From Nemertoderma westbladi (Eukaryota; Xenacoelomorpha; Nemertodermatida; Nemertodermatidae): a DNA stretch of 36,432 nt. The stretch lies in the NCBI GenBank assembly GCA_032718475.1, contig JAUCBJ010002099.1, positions 1 through 36,432 of the forward strand, read 5' to 3'. The notes under the pieces are model-generated. The model was not told where the DNA came from. It was given only the letters and a program-made list of their open reading frames with translations, and ran no database searches. Shown piece by piece: positions 10,196-21,044 of this stretch. Within the stretch, counting starts at the first letter, position 1. Each line of letters opens with the position of its first letter. The position numbers and the translations under genes are program-made.

Positions 10196-12802
10196 ATGTT
10201 TAACAGAGGCCTATGGACACTCGCGCAATGCATTACGGTCTGTGTTCTGAGCCGCAGATTACAGATGTGGAAGGCCGGGAATATGGAGGCCTTACTACAG
10301 GAGGCGGAGCGCTGCTCCCTCAAGTTCAGATCAGGGCGGCGAGCGAGAAGCAAGCCGGCTGGTGAGGACAAGGATCACACGATCCGAGTTTTTACTCATC
10401 TGATGTTAGAAGGGAAGGTACGCAGCGCTGTACGCTGGGTGACCGGTCGGGAGAGTGGCGGTTTATTAGACCCTGACCAGGAAGTCGACATGGGAGGAGG
10501 AAATGTCAAAGTCCTCGATATCCTGAGAGCCAAGCATCCACCCGCCTCCGAACCCCCCCCAGAATCTCTCCTCCAACCAGATGAAGAACTCCCAATCCGT
10601 GTCGATGTTGACATAACGGCCTCCCACGTCGAGTCTGCTGCTCGCCGACTACATGGGGGAGCCGGCCCGGCGGGCTCAGACTCAACTCGCTGGGGCGACT
10701 ATTTACTCAGATACGGCGCCCACAGCGAACGCCTTCGTGACGCCATCACCGATATCGCCCGGTCCTTCGCCAACACAGTTATACCGTGGGAGTCCGCACG
10801 TGCCCTTATGTCGTGTCGGTTGATTGCCCTGGATAAATGCCCAGGAGTTTGGCCGATCGGGATCGGGGAATGCTTGCGTCGCATTCTCGGTCGCTCAATG
10901 GCTGAAGCCACGGGGGATGATATTACGGCAACCTGCGGCGCTGAACAGCTCTCCGCCGGCACATCAGCAGGGGTGGAGGCCGCTGTCCACACGATGGCAG
11001 ATCTGTTCGATCAACGGAGTGATGACGGCTGGGGGTTCCTCCTCGTAGACGCGTCAAACGCGTTTAACTCTCTAAACCGGACAGCCGCGCTGTGGAATGC
11101 GCGTAGGCTGTGGCCCCGATGCTCCCTGTTTCTGTTCAATAGTTACCAGGGGCATGGCATACTAACAATACGCGGGACCGAGGAGGTGATATTCAGTGAG
11201 GAGGGCACCATGCAGGGAGATCCTCTCGCTATGCTTGAGTATTCTTCAGGGATTCTCCCCCTCATTCACCTCCTGCGTAAACCACCGGATACTCAACTGG
11301 TTCAGAACTGGTATGCGGATGACTCAGGGGCGGGAGGTAGACTGGAGCTGGTTCTCGAATGGTTCATCGAGCTACAGCGTTTCGGACCAACGCTCGGATA
11401 CTTCCCGGAGCCAAAGAAATGCTACCTCGTAGTAGCCCCAGAGTTTGTCGAGGAGGCTCGTAGAGTCTTTGCGGGCCAATCGATAAATATTGTGTCGGGT
11501 CATCGATTCCTCGGTGGGTACATAGGCGGCGCTGTAGAGAGGAGGGGCCATGTCCAGGCTAAGGTAGCAGGGTGGGTCGACTCTGTTGATCGTCTAGCTG
11601 AGATGGCAGAGGCCCAGCCCCAAGCCGCATTTGCGGCTATGGCCTGCTCCCTCCAGCGGGAGTGGGCCTACCTACAACAGGTAACCCCGGACTGTAGTGA
11701 GGAATACGAGGTGCTGGAGGAGGCAATAACCGAACGGTTTCTTCCAGCAATCTTAGGAAGTGAGGTATCCTCCCAAGAGAGAAAACTGTTCGGTCTGTCC
11801 CCCCGCAACGCTGGGCTCGGGCTGCGAAATCCGGTGTCCGAGGCCGCCCAGTCCTTCTCGGTTTCACAGAAGGGGACCGCTTCCCTCGCAGCAGCCATAC
11901 TCGGTAAGAGCTCATACATACACTCGGAGCATCTGGACTGTCTGAAGCGAGCGCGGAAAGAGGGTCGGGAACAGCAGATGTTGCGGGAGAAAGTCGACCT
12001 CGAATCCACGCTAGAGGAGTTAACGGACTGCCGCAGCCGGACAGTGCGGCGTGCCGCCGATTTCCGCTCGAGTGGGTGGATTTCTGCTGTTCCGCTAGCC
12101 GACCACCACCTAGACTTGTCCCCACAGGAGTTCCGGGACGCCCTGGCGATCCGCTATGGTCGCCCCTTGGCGGCAGTTCCGAGCAGGTGCGATGGGTGTG
12201 GGGCCGCCTTTGATTTAAACCACGGTTTAAATTGTAAAAAAGGCGGCCTTGTCATCCAACGCCATAACGAACTGCGGGATGTTTTCGGGGATCTCGCCGC
12301 GCTCGCATTTGGACCGCGTAACGTGGTGCGTGAGCCGATAGTCCGGGAGCAGCAGGGGGAGGAGGGAGCAGCTGGTCTTCGGTGTGACGTGGGCATCCGG
12401 GGCGCACTAAACCCACAGACTCAGGCGTTGATAGACATCCGGGTTGTAAACCTTGACGCCGAGTCTTATGTGGGTCGCGCCCCGATGTCAGTACTAGTGT
12501 CTGCCGAAGACGAGAAGAGGCGGCTCTATGCGGACGCAGTTACTGCTCGAAGAGGTGACTTTTCGCCTTTCGTTGCGTCCTGCTGCGGAGTACTCGCTCC
12601 TCAGGCAAATCACCTGCTTCGCGTGGTGGCTGACTGGCTGCATCGGTCATGGGGGCGTCCTTACAGCGTCACCATGGGCTGGGTTCGAACCCGCATCCAG
12701 CTGGCGGTCATCCGCGGCGCCACCCACTGCCTTCGGGGATCCAGGGTGAAGTGGAGGAGCGGCCTAGGGCTGGATGACGGTGCTGGGCTACCTAGCGTCT
12801 AG
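10196..12802 (+). CDS. Reverse transcriptase with CCHC and restriction-like endonuclease
   Basis: An intact open frame of 868 codons from the first ATG; the frame is open from 10133. RT motifs are visible: motif A LLVDASNAFNSLNR (Asp about residue 285), motif B EEGTMQGDPLAM, motif C WYADDSGAGG (Asp 375/376) and an FLGGYIGG turn. The C-terminal part has a C-X2-C-X7-H-X3-C finger (about 665-680), an RHNELRD segment, then RCD (D731) and IDIRVV (D747). This order resembles the finger plus PD-(D/E)XK restriction-like endonuclease of early-branching non-LTR retrotransposons such as R2. The YADDSGAGG form of motif C is unlike R2 and matches, from memory, an RT group common in aquatic invertebrates. 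No apurinic endonuclease or gag frame precedes it. Motif B has Met where copy 2 has Thr (GTTQGDP). The product would make cDNA at a nicked target. Confidence 0.85.
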   Translation: MFNRGLWTLAQCITVCVLSRRLQMWKAGNMEALLQEAERCSLKFRSGRRARSKPAGEDKDHTIRVFTHLMLEGKVRSAVRWVTGRESGGLLDPDQEVDMGGGNVKVLDILRAKHPPASEPPPESLLQPDEELPIRVDVDITASHVESAARRLHGGAGPAGSDSTRWGDYLLRYGAHSERLRDAITDIARSFANTVIPWESARALMSCRLIALDKCPGVWPIGIGECLRRILGRSMAEATGDDITATCGAEQLSAGTSAGVEAAVHTMADLFDQRSDDGWGFLLVDASNAFNSLNRTAALWNARRLWPRCSLFLFNSYQGHGILTIRGTEEVIFSEEGTMQGDPLAMLEYSSGILPLIHLLRKPPDTQLVQNWYADDSGAGGRLELVLEWFIELQRFGPTLGYFPEPKKCYLVVAPEFVEEARRVFAGQSINIVSGHRFLGGYIGGAVERRGHVQAKVAGWVDSVDRLAEMAEAQPQAAFAAMACSLQREWAYLQQVTPDCSEEYEVLEEAITERFLPAILGSEVSSQERKLFGLSPRNAGLGLRNPVSEAAQSFSVSQKGTASLAAAILGKSSYIHSEHLDCLKRARKEGREQQMLREKVDLESTLEELTDCRSRTVRRAADFRSSGWISAVPLADHHLDLSPQEFRDALAIRYGRPLAAVPSRCDGCGAAFDLNHGLNCKKGGLVIQRHNELRDVFGDLAALAFGPRNVVREPIVREQQGEEGAAGLRCDVGIRGALNPQTQALIDIRVVNLDAESYVGRAPMSVLVSAEDEKRRLYADAVTARRGDFSPFVASCCGVLAPQANHLLRVVADWLHRSWGRPYSVTMGWVRTRIQLAVIRGATHCLRGSRVKWRSGLGLDDGAGLPSV

Positions 12803-12844
12803 AGCGTTTTAAACTAAAATTCTCAAAATTTTGGGCTCCTTACA

Positions 12845-12850
12845 AATAAA
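12845..12850 (+). terminator. Poly(A) signal after the RT gene, copy 1
   Basis: AATAAA lies 43 bases after the RT stop codon. The equivalent in copy 2 is 26253-26258. Confidence 0.4.
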
Positions 12851-13212
12851 TTTTAAAAGTTTCATTGTATCTTGGTGATGGGTATCTGTGCAATTGTTTG
12901 TTTGTTAATATTGTTTGTAATTGTGATTGATTCATTAATAGTAATAAATATTGTGGGGTCAAATCATTAAGGTTATCTTGATAATATAAAATGTTAGATA
13001 TTACATTAACAATTTGCATTGTTTGCATACACATTTTCTGAGCACTAGAACCAGCTCGGAATCTTCTGTACTTCTGTGTAGAAGTTTCAGACTTTGGCCT
13101 AGGAAAGATCAGATGGCTTTGATTATAAGAACGTAAAACTATTCACATGGAACATTGCTGCACATGTCATCCTGCATCATACCTGGAACACTGCATAAGT
13201 AACACATACTGA
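12851..13212. other. RT 3' flank, copy 1
   Basis: AT-rich sequence with no supported gene. It is shared with 26259-26619 of copy 2 and ends at the foldback insertion site. Confidence 0.6.
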
Positions 13213-13220
13213 CTGTTCAC
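13213..13220. repeat. Left 8-bp target duplication (CTGTTCAC)
   Basis: Identical to 14264-14271; unduplicated in copy 2. Confidence 0.9.
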
Positions 13221-14263
13221 TAGGGAGGGTCGATTTTTACTTTTTTTGGATATCTAGATTTTCTCATTGATAAAAAGTGGCCTTGGGTCCTAAAACTTTG
13301 TAGAAACGAAATTTTAACTCCTAAAAATCATGTTTGACCCCTGCACTGGACGTCGTCCAGTTCCCGCCCTAGCCGCTAGTGAGTCATTTTCCCAATTATT
13401 GTGATGATCAACTTCTAGTATTCCTACCGCATTGATATTATGCTCATTAGAACCACAATGACCGATTTAGTTGGTGTAGACACCTTCAAAACAAACATAG
13501 AGCGAGTAGTTTTTGAGATATTGCAGAATATGTGAAGTCCGGTACAAGTTAACATTAGCGCCTTGATGCGGTATTGACAAATACACTAAAAATTATAATT
13601 CTAATTTTCTCAAGGCAACCACAATTCCCACATAACTGCAATGATCAATTTAGGGGATGTTAACACTCTAAAAATATGAATTGAGTGATTAGTTTTCGAG
13701 TTATTGTACAAAATGTCAAGGTTAGGTCCACCAATTAATGACCTTATATTGAGCTGACTCAGTCCAGACGTTTTGTACAATAACTCGAGAACTAATCACT
13801 GAACTCATATTATTAGAGTTTCAACATCCCCTAAATTGATCACTGCAGTTATGTGTAAATTGTGGATGCCTTGAGATAATTAGAAGTATCATTTTTAGTG
13901 TATTTGTCAATACCGCATCAAGGCGCTAATGTTAACTTGTACTGGACTTCACATATTCTGCAATATCTCAAAAACTACTCGCTCTATGCTTGTTTTGAAG
14001 GTGTCTACACCAACTAAATCGGTCATTGCGGTTCTAATGAGCATAATATCAATGCGGTAAGAATACTAGAAGTTGATCATCACAATAATTGGGAAAATGA
14101 CTCAATAGCGGCTAGGGCGGGAACTGGACGACGTCCAGTGCATGGGTCAAACATGATTTTTAGGAGTTAAAATTTCGTTTCTACAAAGTTTTAGGACCCA
14201 AGGCCACTTTTTATCAATGAGAAAATCTAGATATCCAAAAAAAGTAAAAATCGACCCTCCCTA
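13221..14263. mobile_element. hAT-like foldback element, 497-bp arms
   Basis: A 1,043-bp element made almost entirely of two equal inverted arms (13221-13717 and 13767-14263) around a 49-bp loop. Ends read TAGGGAGGGTCGATTTTTAC. It is flanked by an exact 8-bp duplication, CTGTTCAC (13213-13220 and 14264-14271). Copy 2 of the surrounding block has a single CTGTTCAC at the same place (26620-26627), so insertion followed the block duplication. An 8-bp duplication and a TAGGG start fit the hAT superfamily; it encodes no transposase. Each arm also contains two diverged repeats of an internal unit about 180 bp apart. Confidence 0.88.
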
Positions 14264-14271
14264 CTGTTCAC
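14264..14271. repeat. Right 8-bp target duplication (CTGTTCAC)
   Basis: Identical to 13213-13220; it resumes homology with copy 2 at CGCATTATTTTAC. Confidence 0.9.
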
Positions 14272-14332
14272 CGCATTATTTTACTTCTGTTATTAATTGT
14301 TGTTATATTAATGGATATTGTTGTTATATTTG

Positions 14333-14394
14333 GAATTATAATAAAAAAACCACGGGAGGGGTCATATTGACCCCCCCGGGTTTAATAGGGTTAA
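14333..14394. mobile_element. Solo right end of the TTAA MITE family, copy 1
   Basis: These 62 bases match the right end of the MITE at 8707-8777, from GAATTATAATAAAAAAACC through TAATAGGG-TTAA. No matching left end is seen nearby. The region from 8006 to 14390, which includes the RT gene, is therefore bounded by one left end and two right ends of the family. The copy 2 equivalent is about 26691-26751. Confidence 0.55.
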
Positions 14395-14692
14395 ACTCTT
14401 GATTGCACAGTAGGTAATAAATATATTTGTCTAATGTTCTGGTAAGAACAATAATAGATTTTAGTTTCTTTATTGCGCTGTAGGCAATAAAGTCGAATGT
14501 ACTGTTCGGACTGTAAACTGTAGGCCTAACTGCCTAATCACCCGAACCGGTACTTACAGGTACCCAGTATTATTTCGATTGTAATAATTATATACCGGTA
14601 GGTCTTGATATTTAATCGGGGACTGCAGCCCTGGTTTTTTATTGGGATTTTACTTATTTCTGTCAGTTTTATTTATCTGTAAGTGTAATATT

Positions 14693-14717
14693 GAGCAGAA
14701 GGCGTGTAAGCCTGCTC
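14693..14717. repeat. Hairpin at the right limit of block copy 1
   Basis: Stem GAGCAG/CTGCTC with an inner GGC/GCC pair. Homology between the copies ends within a few bases of it; the copy 2 equivalent is 27050-27074. It could be a transposon terminus or simply the duplication breakpoint. Confidence 0.5.
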
Positions 14718-15204
14718 CGATTTGTAAAATATAAACTGTATTAATAAAATAAGTATACAATTCAATTATAAAACGTATCATCATAATGTTTGACTGAGGT
14801 CATATTATGTACCGGTAGCGGTAGTGTACTTAACAGAAAAGCCACATAAATCGTTTTTGAATTGTTTGAATTATAAATCTGCATTAAAATATTGGCAATT
14901 TATAATAATATAATATTATATAAATAGACATTATTAGTATGACAGTCCTGAACTGGACCATCTAGTCCTCCTCTGACGGTGCATTGATAACAGGTGTATT
15001 CAACACACACAATTTAATACACAAATGAATTAAAGATAATATATATATATAATCAATTAAATTTGAAATAAAACCGAAAAAATCGAAGCTTATTAATTAA
15101 TTATTCTCAATTAATTATTAATTGTTGCTTTGTAATTCGTTATTTTGGAATTAATTTCGGCTGCCATCACGATTAAAATTTGAAAATTAATAATAAAAAC
15201 TAAC
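14718..15204. other. Spacer between the block copies
   Basis: AT-rich DNA with no gene. The helicase exons of the copy 2 Helitron should lie here and do not. Confidence 0.6.
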
Positions 15205-15743
15205 CACATTCTACATAGCGAGTCTTTTATTTCTCGGTAAATGGCTATTTGCGATGCATTGAGAAGATTCGCTCGAGTTGAATCAGTGAGCATCTCGTCT
15301 TCCAGAACGAAACTCAATTCGTCCTGGATTATGGCTGGAAGTTGGTTGTCAAACTGTTGTCTCTGTATGATAGCTATGTCTGTGCGCTCATTCACAGTTG
15401 GTACTGGAAGGCCAAAGTCCGACAGTTGTTTATAATTGTCTTGCAGCTTCTCTTCCAAAGACAAAAGTACCAAGACTTTGAGTTGGTCCGCGGTAGCGCT
15501 GGGATGTTTCCCGTTTAAATCATATACCCATTCTCTGTAGTGGTTCTCAAACAAAACCGATGGTCGCGATGCGTTGCAATATAACAAGATGACAACAAAG
15601 AGGCTGCGAATCTGATGGCAAAGTTTAGTTGCATCCGCTTCAACCAGCGCTCTTTCCCATTCACGGTCATCTTGTAGTAGCCCCAACTCCACACAAACTT
15701 CTTTATAAGTGGAAAATGTTGTTCCATCGATGGTTAACATATC
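15205..15743 (-). CDS. Helitron exon 5 (linker before helicase), copy 2
   Basis: Acceptor TTTTCTAG precedes 15743 and a GTTAGT donor follows 15205. It continues exon 4 in frame (KTSFQ then DMLTIDGTTFSTYKEVC). It encodes LGLLQDDREWERALVEA, QIRSLFVVIL, FGLPVP and LLNASQIAIYREI, the order found between the Rep and helicase domains of Helitrons. The exon is open throughout. Copy 1 lacks it because the block is interrupted at 2954. Confidence 0.8.
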
Positions 15744-16182
15744 CTAGAAAATAATAATTTTAGGAATGGTAAATGCTAAATGGTAGGTTGACATAATTTT
15801 TAGCATACCTCTTTCCAAGTGTCTCAGTTTGAAATAATTTAACAAGCTATAGTGTAAATACATAAGTACGATAATAACTATAGTATTACATGAATATCAA
15901 ATAGACTTCCCGCCAACGCACCCAGAGATATATAATTTGCCCATACCGAGCGAGGTTAATTATAGACTAAAGGGTCATATAAGGGACAAATATGTAATCA
16001 AATAAACATATGTGCTTTTATGTAAATACGTCATTTTTGAGTCCCCCCCCCATCCCCCCTTGCTCGAAATAAAACAGCGTAGGTAGAGAATCCCGGTGCC
16101 ACTGCGGATATATTGGATACATACGGCTTATTTATAATTGTAAAGGTATGCCTAAAACTGCAACACTGGGGAATAGATAGAT
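15744..16182. other. Helitron intron 4, part unique to copy 2
   Basis: The intron between exons 4 and 5 of copy 2 runs from 17110 to 15744. Homology to copy 1 begins at 16183, inside it. A C-rich stretch near 16041-16060 is the only notable sequence. Confidence 0.6.
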
Positions 16183-17110
16183 TGGCTGGCTGGAGATAGA
16201 CTGGCGGTAGCTGATACAGGCAGCAGGTTTTTCCACAGTTGACCATATTATTAATGTATAGAAGATAAACAAAATGTTCCATAATATGGTGTATTTATTA
16301 ATAAAATAAATGGCCTACAGTGGAAGCAAATACATGCAACATTCGAATGCCCATATCTCATTTCCCAACCAAATTCAAATATATTTACATATTTGGAATC
16401 CTTGCATGGGCAGCTTTCTATTGGTACCATCAAATCACTATAAGGTTGGAGAATGATTGCACCGTGACCTGTAAAAATCACCGGAGAAACCTTTTTCAAA
16501 CACTTGTAGCGAAAGATTGAAAGCAAAAATAACAATTCTGGCTCACCCAGCAAGGAGGAGGGAGCTGAAACTATCTCTATTTCAAATTTCATGCAATCTT
16601 ATTAAGATTTGTAGAAAATTTTATGGGGGGGGGGGGGGGTCCAGGACATAAAACACACTATATTCCATGACATGGTGTAAGTACAGATAATGTACGAGGT
16701 TAAATATATAACATGGATTCAATTAGACAGAGTGAGTATCTTCTTAGTTAGTCTCTTATACTAACTATATACGTCAACGTCATTGTTCATAAAATAGCTC
16801 TTTCCATAGCGTTACGGCACGAAAGAACGAGGGCCGTAAAAGCTTTAAAGTGCTAATTATGAACTGGAGAATCAGAGAATGGAGAAAATTAATGGAGAAT
16901 CTAATTTTATTCATTTGTGGGGAATTATTTGTAGTTATTACGCGGTGACATACTGGATATATTGGACATACATAGTAAATGTATGGCGTAGAGACATTCT
17001 GATAAATAATGTGGCACTGTGATGTAAACTTGGAAAATATGTTGCACTGGCGATTTGATAGTGCGAAATTAATTCCGTACAAATAAATAAAAAATATTAA
17101 TTTAACTCAC

Positions 17111-18265
17111 TTGGAAGCTTGTCTTTCCGCAGCAGTGATCCTCATGCAGAAGCAGCCTCAGATAATATTCATCTCCGGCGAGGGGATGGACGGTGTGCAC
17201 CCGACCTACAGTGAAGCCCTTCTAACGTGCCATTCGTGTTTACTCCTGTCCTATGTATGTTTCTTTGGGTAATTAACATATGTAACGTTCGTTGAGGGAT
17301 TCTTTGCGTTGAACTTGAAGAATGCTGTAAGTTCGGTATCTTTTGGCCCTTGCGATACGATTTCAGCAACATTTTCCTCGTTGAAAATCACCGTCTGCTC
17401 GTTCTCCAGGTGGACTCTGAGAGCCTGGACGGGAGGGCATTGCTGTGTGATATCGAATCCCAATACTCGATAAGCAGCTTCTGGAGATCCAATGTATCGC
17501 AGGTACTGATAGCTCCGAATTTCGTTCGTGTCCACACCAACCATTAATCTATCGCCACCCTTGTGCATATACTTAAATAAATACTTTACAGTATGCGCCG
17601 AAATGCAAATTTCAAAGTTAATGTGGCATTGGAACTTCAACAATAAATATGGCGAATACGGAACAATCCACTGGTTGGTCACAACTCTTCCTTTAAAAAT
17701 TACAGCCCTCCCACGTCGACGACGATACTCCGGGTAAAATGTAAAAGGTCTTGTCTTCCCATGTTGTAGCATCGGAAAATGGTTTAGGGAAACCTTTCTT
17801 ACAGCCATCGCCTTTGACTTTCTTACAGGCGGGCCTGCAGCTGTGCGTCATGAAGTTTAGCACACCTTCGAGAAGGCGCTGTGCCTGCTCCTTCGCGGGG
17901 CTTCCCTCAGCAAATTCCGCCAGATCAGGTGGCAATTCCGCAGAGATCATGGCGTCCACTTCATCCGCTGATGTTATTCGATCCCCTGGACACATGATTG
18001 CCAAAAGGTGAGCATGTGGGAGTCCTCGCTTCTGGAACTCTACCACATGTATCCGCGCGTCGAGTTTCCCAAATACCTTTCTCTCCCAGAGGTCGTCTAT
18101 TAATTCCTTTAGTTTGTTATTGAAGACCCGAGCAATGATGTCGGGTCGATCCTCGGGTTTCTGCCCAGGGTAGATTGACCCAAGAATCTCGGGCCAATTC
18201 GGATTGCACGTCATTGTTATGAAGGCATCTGGCTTTTTGAACTCGCGACATATGGCCATGGCATC
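17111..18265 (-). pseudogene. Helitron Rep exon 4 (HUH and Y2 motifs), copy 2
   Basis: Same domain content as exon 4 of copy 1. Here the part after the shared frameshift is open for 185 codons through LTAFFKFNA to the shared TAG at 17253-17251, whereas copy 1 has two extra one-base insertions in that stretch. A 4-base deletion near 17220 disturbs the frame just after it. Confidence 0.85.
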
Positions 18266-18497
18266 CTGAAAATAAAATGAATTAATTATATTTCAATGTA
18301 TACCTTTCTTCACAAAAATGAAATTATTAAATAAATATCTTTAGGTCAAACTTAAAAGTAAAGTAAGTATATTATAGTATGTAAAGTATCTCTATAATCT
18401 AAAGGCATATATTTATAATACCACTTTTAAAAAATGTAATATAATTTTGAAGAACTTATTTTCGTATTTTATATTTTCATAAAACAAAATAATGTAC

Positions 18498-18729
18498 CTG
18501 AAAATGAGAATGCATATATCGCGTGGAACCAATGTGTGACAGCGGTAGTACGACAAGCTTCCCAGCTCTTATGGGCTCATTAGTATTATCGTGTGCATGC
18601 ACTGCTTCGCACAATCTTCCGTACTTGTCAGCACGTAATTTTTGTTGGTTCGACGTGTAGTAGAACATGTCCTGATTCTCGATTTTCGCGAGTGCTAGGC
18701 ACAAATACTCCTGGAAGAGTCAGCGTCCC
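18498..18729 (-). pseudogene. Helitron Rep exon 3, copy 2, with stop
   Basis: Same splice sites as copy 1, but the fourth complete codon of the LHWGRRLFQ junction has become TGA (18722-18720), a C-to-T change on the coding strand. Confidence 0.8.
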
Positions 18730-19483
18730 CTGCAAAACAGTAATGAGTAATGAGTAATGAAACTATTAATACATTTTACAAGGTTGTAAAATGTGACTTT
18801 TTTTAAATAAAATATTAATCTGATCTATTTGATTAAATTAAAGAAATCACTAATATTGAAAATCGAGTCGAGTTCCCTGTGCCTTCGAGGTGGTCGCCGT
18901 TCATGGTTTCGGGGACGGTGCTGGGCTCCGTGGATCGGACATAGCGGCTCAATATTGAGCTTTGTCTTAATTTATAATAAACTGAAATTATTAATATTCT
19001 AGGACTTTATATTTCAATTAATTTGTTGAAAAATTTGTTTTGGTGTTTGAATAATTATGTAAGTTTTTTAGTATTATTATATTATACTATTTATATTACT
19101 AATATTGAAAATTATATTATTTACAAAAAAAGTAGGTTCTACGTTCCTCTTCCGGCTTTGATTATAATATATCCTTCGAAATGTTTATCACGCCAAAACC
19201 ATTACATGCAATCAACAAAGTAATATTATATACATAATACATGTATTTATGGTTAACGGGATCCCGGCAAAAAATGCAATCCCGGTCCCGATCTCGACTT
19301 TTTTGAACCGGGATCCCGAAGTATAAAGTTAAGTCAATTTATAAATCAAATATACTGAATCACAAGAGGCCCCACCCCGAGAGAGTTTGATCTAATATTG
19401 ACACATAAGATATTAAACATTAAACACAATTAAATGTCACTCAGTACCGGTAGTCAAACAATAAAGAATAAATGGCAACTCAC

Positions 19484-19730
19484 CAGTGCAAAGGATTGAA
19501 TTTAATAGCACCGATAATCGTCGTCCTAATCTGAATAATAAAACGATAGAAAGCCCGGGGTGTTAGTGACATATCCGGGTGCCAACCGTCCCTCCCAGTC
19601 GGGAAAAACAACACGAAGTGTAGCGGATCGGCCGCGCGGTTTGTATCCGAAATCTCCCTGACTTTGCGACCTGGTCCTCGAAGAGAGACAACAAAGTCAC
19701 GTCTCCTAAAAGTTGAATCTTCTGTCACAA
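19484..19730 (-). CDS. Helitron Rep exon 2, copy 2
   Basis: Matches exon 2 of copy 1 with two amino-acid differences (S to T near the start, Q to K after GPGR). The splice sites are unchanged. Confidence 0.75.
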
Positions 19731-20806
19731 CTAAAACATAGTTAAAATCAAATAAATATTGACAAAATTGAAGCCAAAAATCAATTAAAGTCTCACCAAA
19801 AATTTAAAATTATAAATTAAATAACCCTTTATATTAGGTGGCCTAATATAAAATAAAATATATATTGTCTTCCCATAAAAATATTACAAATACTGTACCG
19901 GTAGTTGAAATGAGTTATGCAAAATTTTTTTCTGTGTGGGAAGGTATAGCTATATTTACATTGACAGCCGCATTTGGGACTATCACACATTAAATTTGAT
20001 TGAATCATCAAATTTTGAATGGGATTTTATCTATGGAGTTGGAGTTATAATACTGAAATAAGGGCGAGTTGAAAAGAGTATTAATATGTATTTCATTACA
20101 ACTACACCCGGGCTAGGGATATTAATTTTACGGAGGTATGTGTTTTCAAGGAAATGTCAAATAATCCGTGCCGCAGTTACGACCACAAGATCCAAGACAC
20201 CGAACCACTTAAACGCCACTAAGCTGGAATCACTTGTTTTTAGTGTCTTATTCTATTTGGGTTTCGCTGTGTTTTCAGAATGTGTATAAACTGGAAAAAT
20301 AGAAGGAGGAAAAATTGTGAAAGATTTATAATTGAAAATATATTAATTTCCGAAATTACGTTCAATATAAAACATCTAGTTAATAATGAAATTGACAAAA
20401 CAGAAAGTCGCAATCCAATTTTAGTTTAAATCTTATTAAAATTATTTTATACAATTCATATATGATGATATTTCTGTAAATATTTATGATTAAAAGTAAA
20501 CTTATATACAGTATATAATAAATTAAAAAAATAGGAAATTTCCGAAAAAAGATCTAGGAAAGTTCCCTAAATTTTCTCAGATCCCTAACCCGGGCGGATA
20601 TATTAAGCCTAACACAATCACGTACCAACTCACATATTACCATATTTCATTAATATAAAAAATTACATTAATTTATGCAGTAGGTCCAAAAAAACGAGAT
20701 CCAACACCATATGAAACTACCTCACGAAGGTGAGTAATATACCTGCATTTAAATATTTCCAGACCTTTTATATACTGTAGTCTCTAAAAAATATGAATCT
20801 ACTTAC

Positions 20807-21044
20807 TGGATATTTCCTTCAATCCCTGAGGAGCTGTAAACCTTCTCTCGTGCTCCCCCTCGGGCCGACGACTGCCGTCTATGTGCAGCTGTAGAGACGT
20901 CGACTCATCTTGGTCCACAACCTCCATGGCACTCTTGAAATCCTTTAGATAAGGATTGCAGTTCTTGAGAACGTCCTGTAATTGTTCCAGGAGTCCCATT
21001 AATACATCCTTCTCCCTCGACGAAACGGATCCCGGAAGAACCAT
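20807..21044 (-). CDS. Helitron Rep exon 1, copy 2
   Basis: Identical in frame to exon 1 of copy 1. Here the frame opens six codons earlier (ATG at 21062) because GTTTTTCCACC replaces TTTAGAACC upstream. The true start is unknown. Confidence 0.6.

Larger units (their letters stand above)
2955..14717. repeat. Large composite block, copy 1
   Basis: This block is nearly identical to 16183-27074 in the same orientation. It contains minus-strand Helitron Rep exons, several small transposons and a plus-strand RT-endonuclease gene. Relative to copy 2 it carries a 1,043-bp foldback insertion, lacks 82 bp upstream of the RT, has fewer 22-bp repeats and has lost about 26 bp from a palindrome. The right limit coincides with a small hairpin (14693-14717, stem GAGCAG/CTGCTC). 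The left limit is the CCCGGG element end. Confidence 0.93.

Noticed and set aside
11637-12125. 162-codon minus-strand frame opposite the RT gene (also 25045-25533)
   Set aside because: Shadow of the GC-richer RT coding sequence; Ser/Pro/Arg-rich with no motif.
12674-12696. GGTTCGAACCC resembling a tRNA T-arm (also near 2633)
   Set aside because: The first lies inside the RT coding frame, the second in AT-rich DNA; neither has an acceptor stem or anticodon arm.
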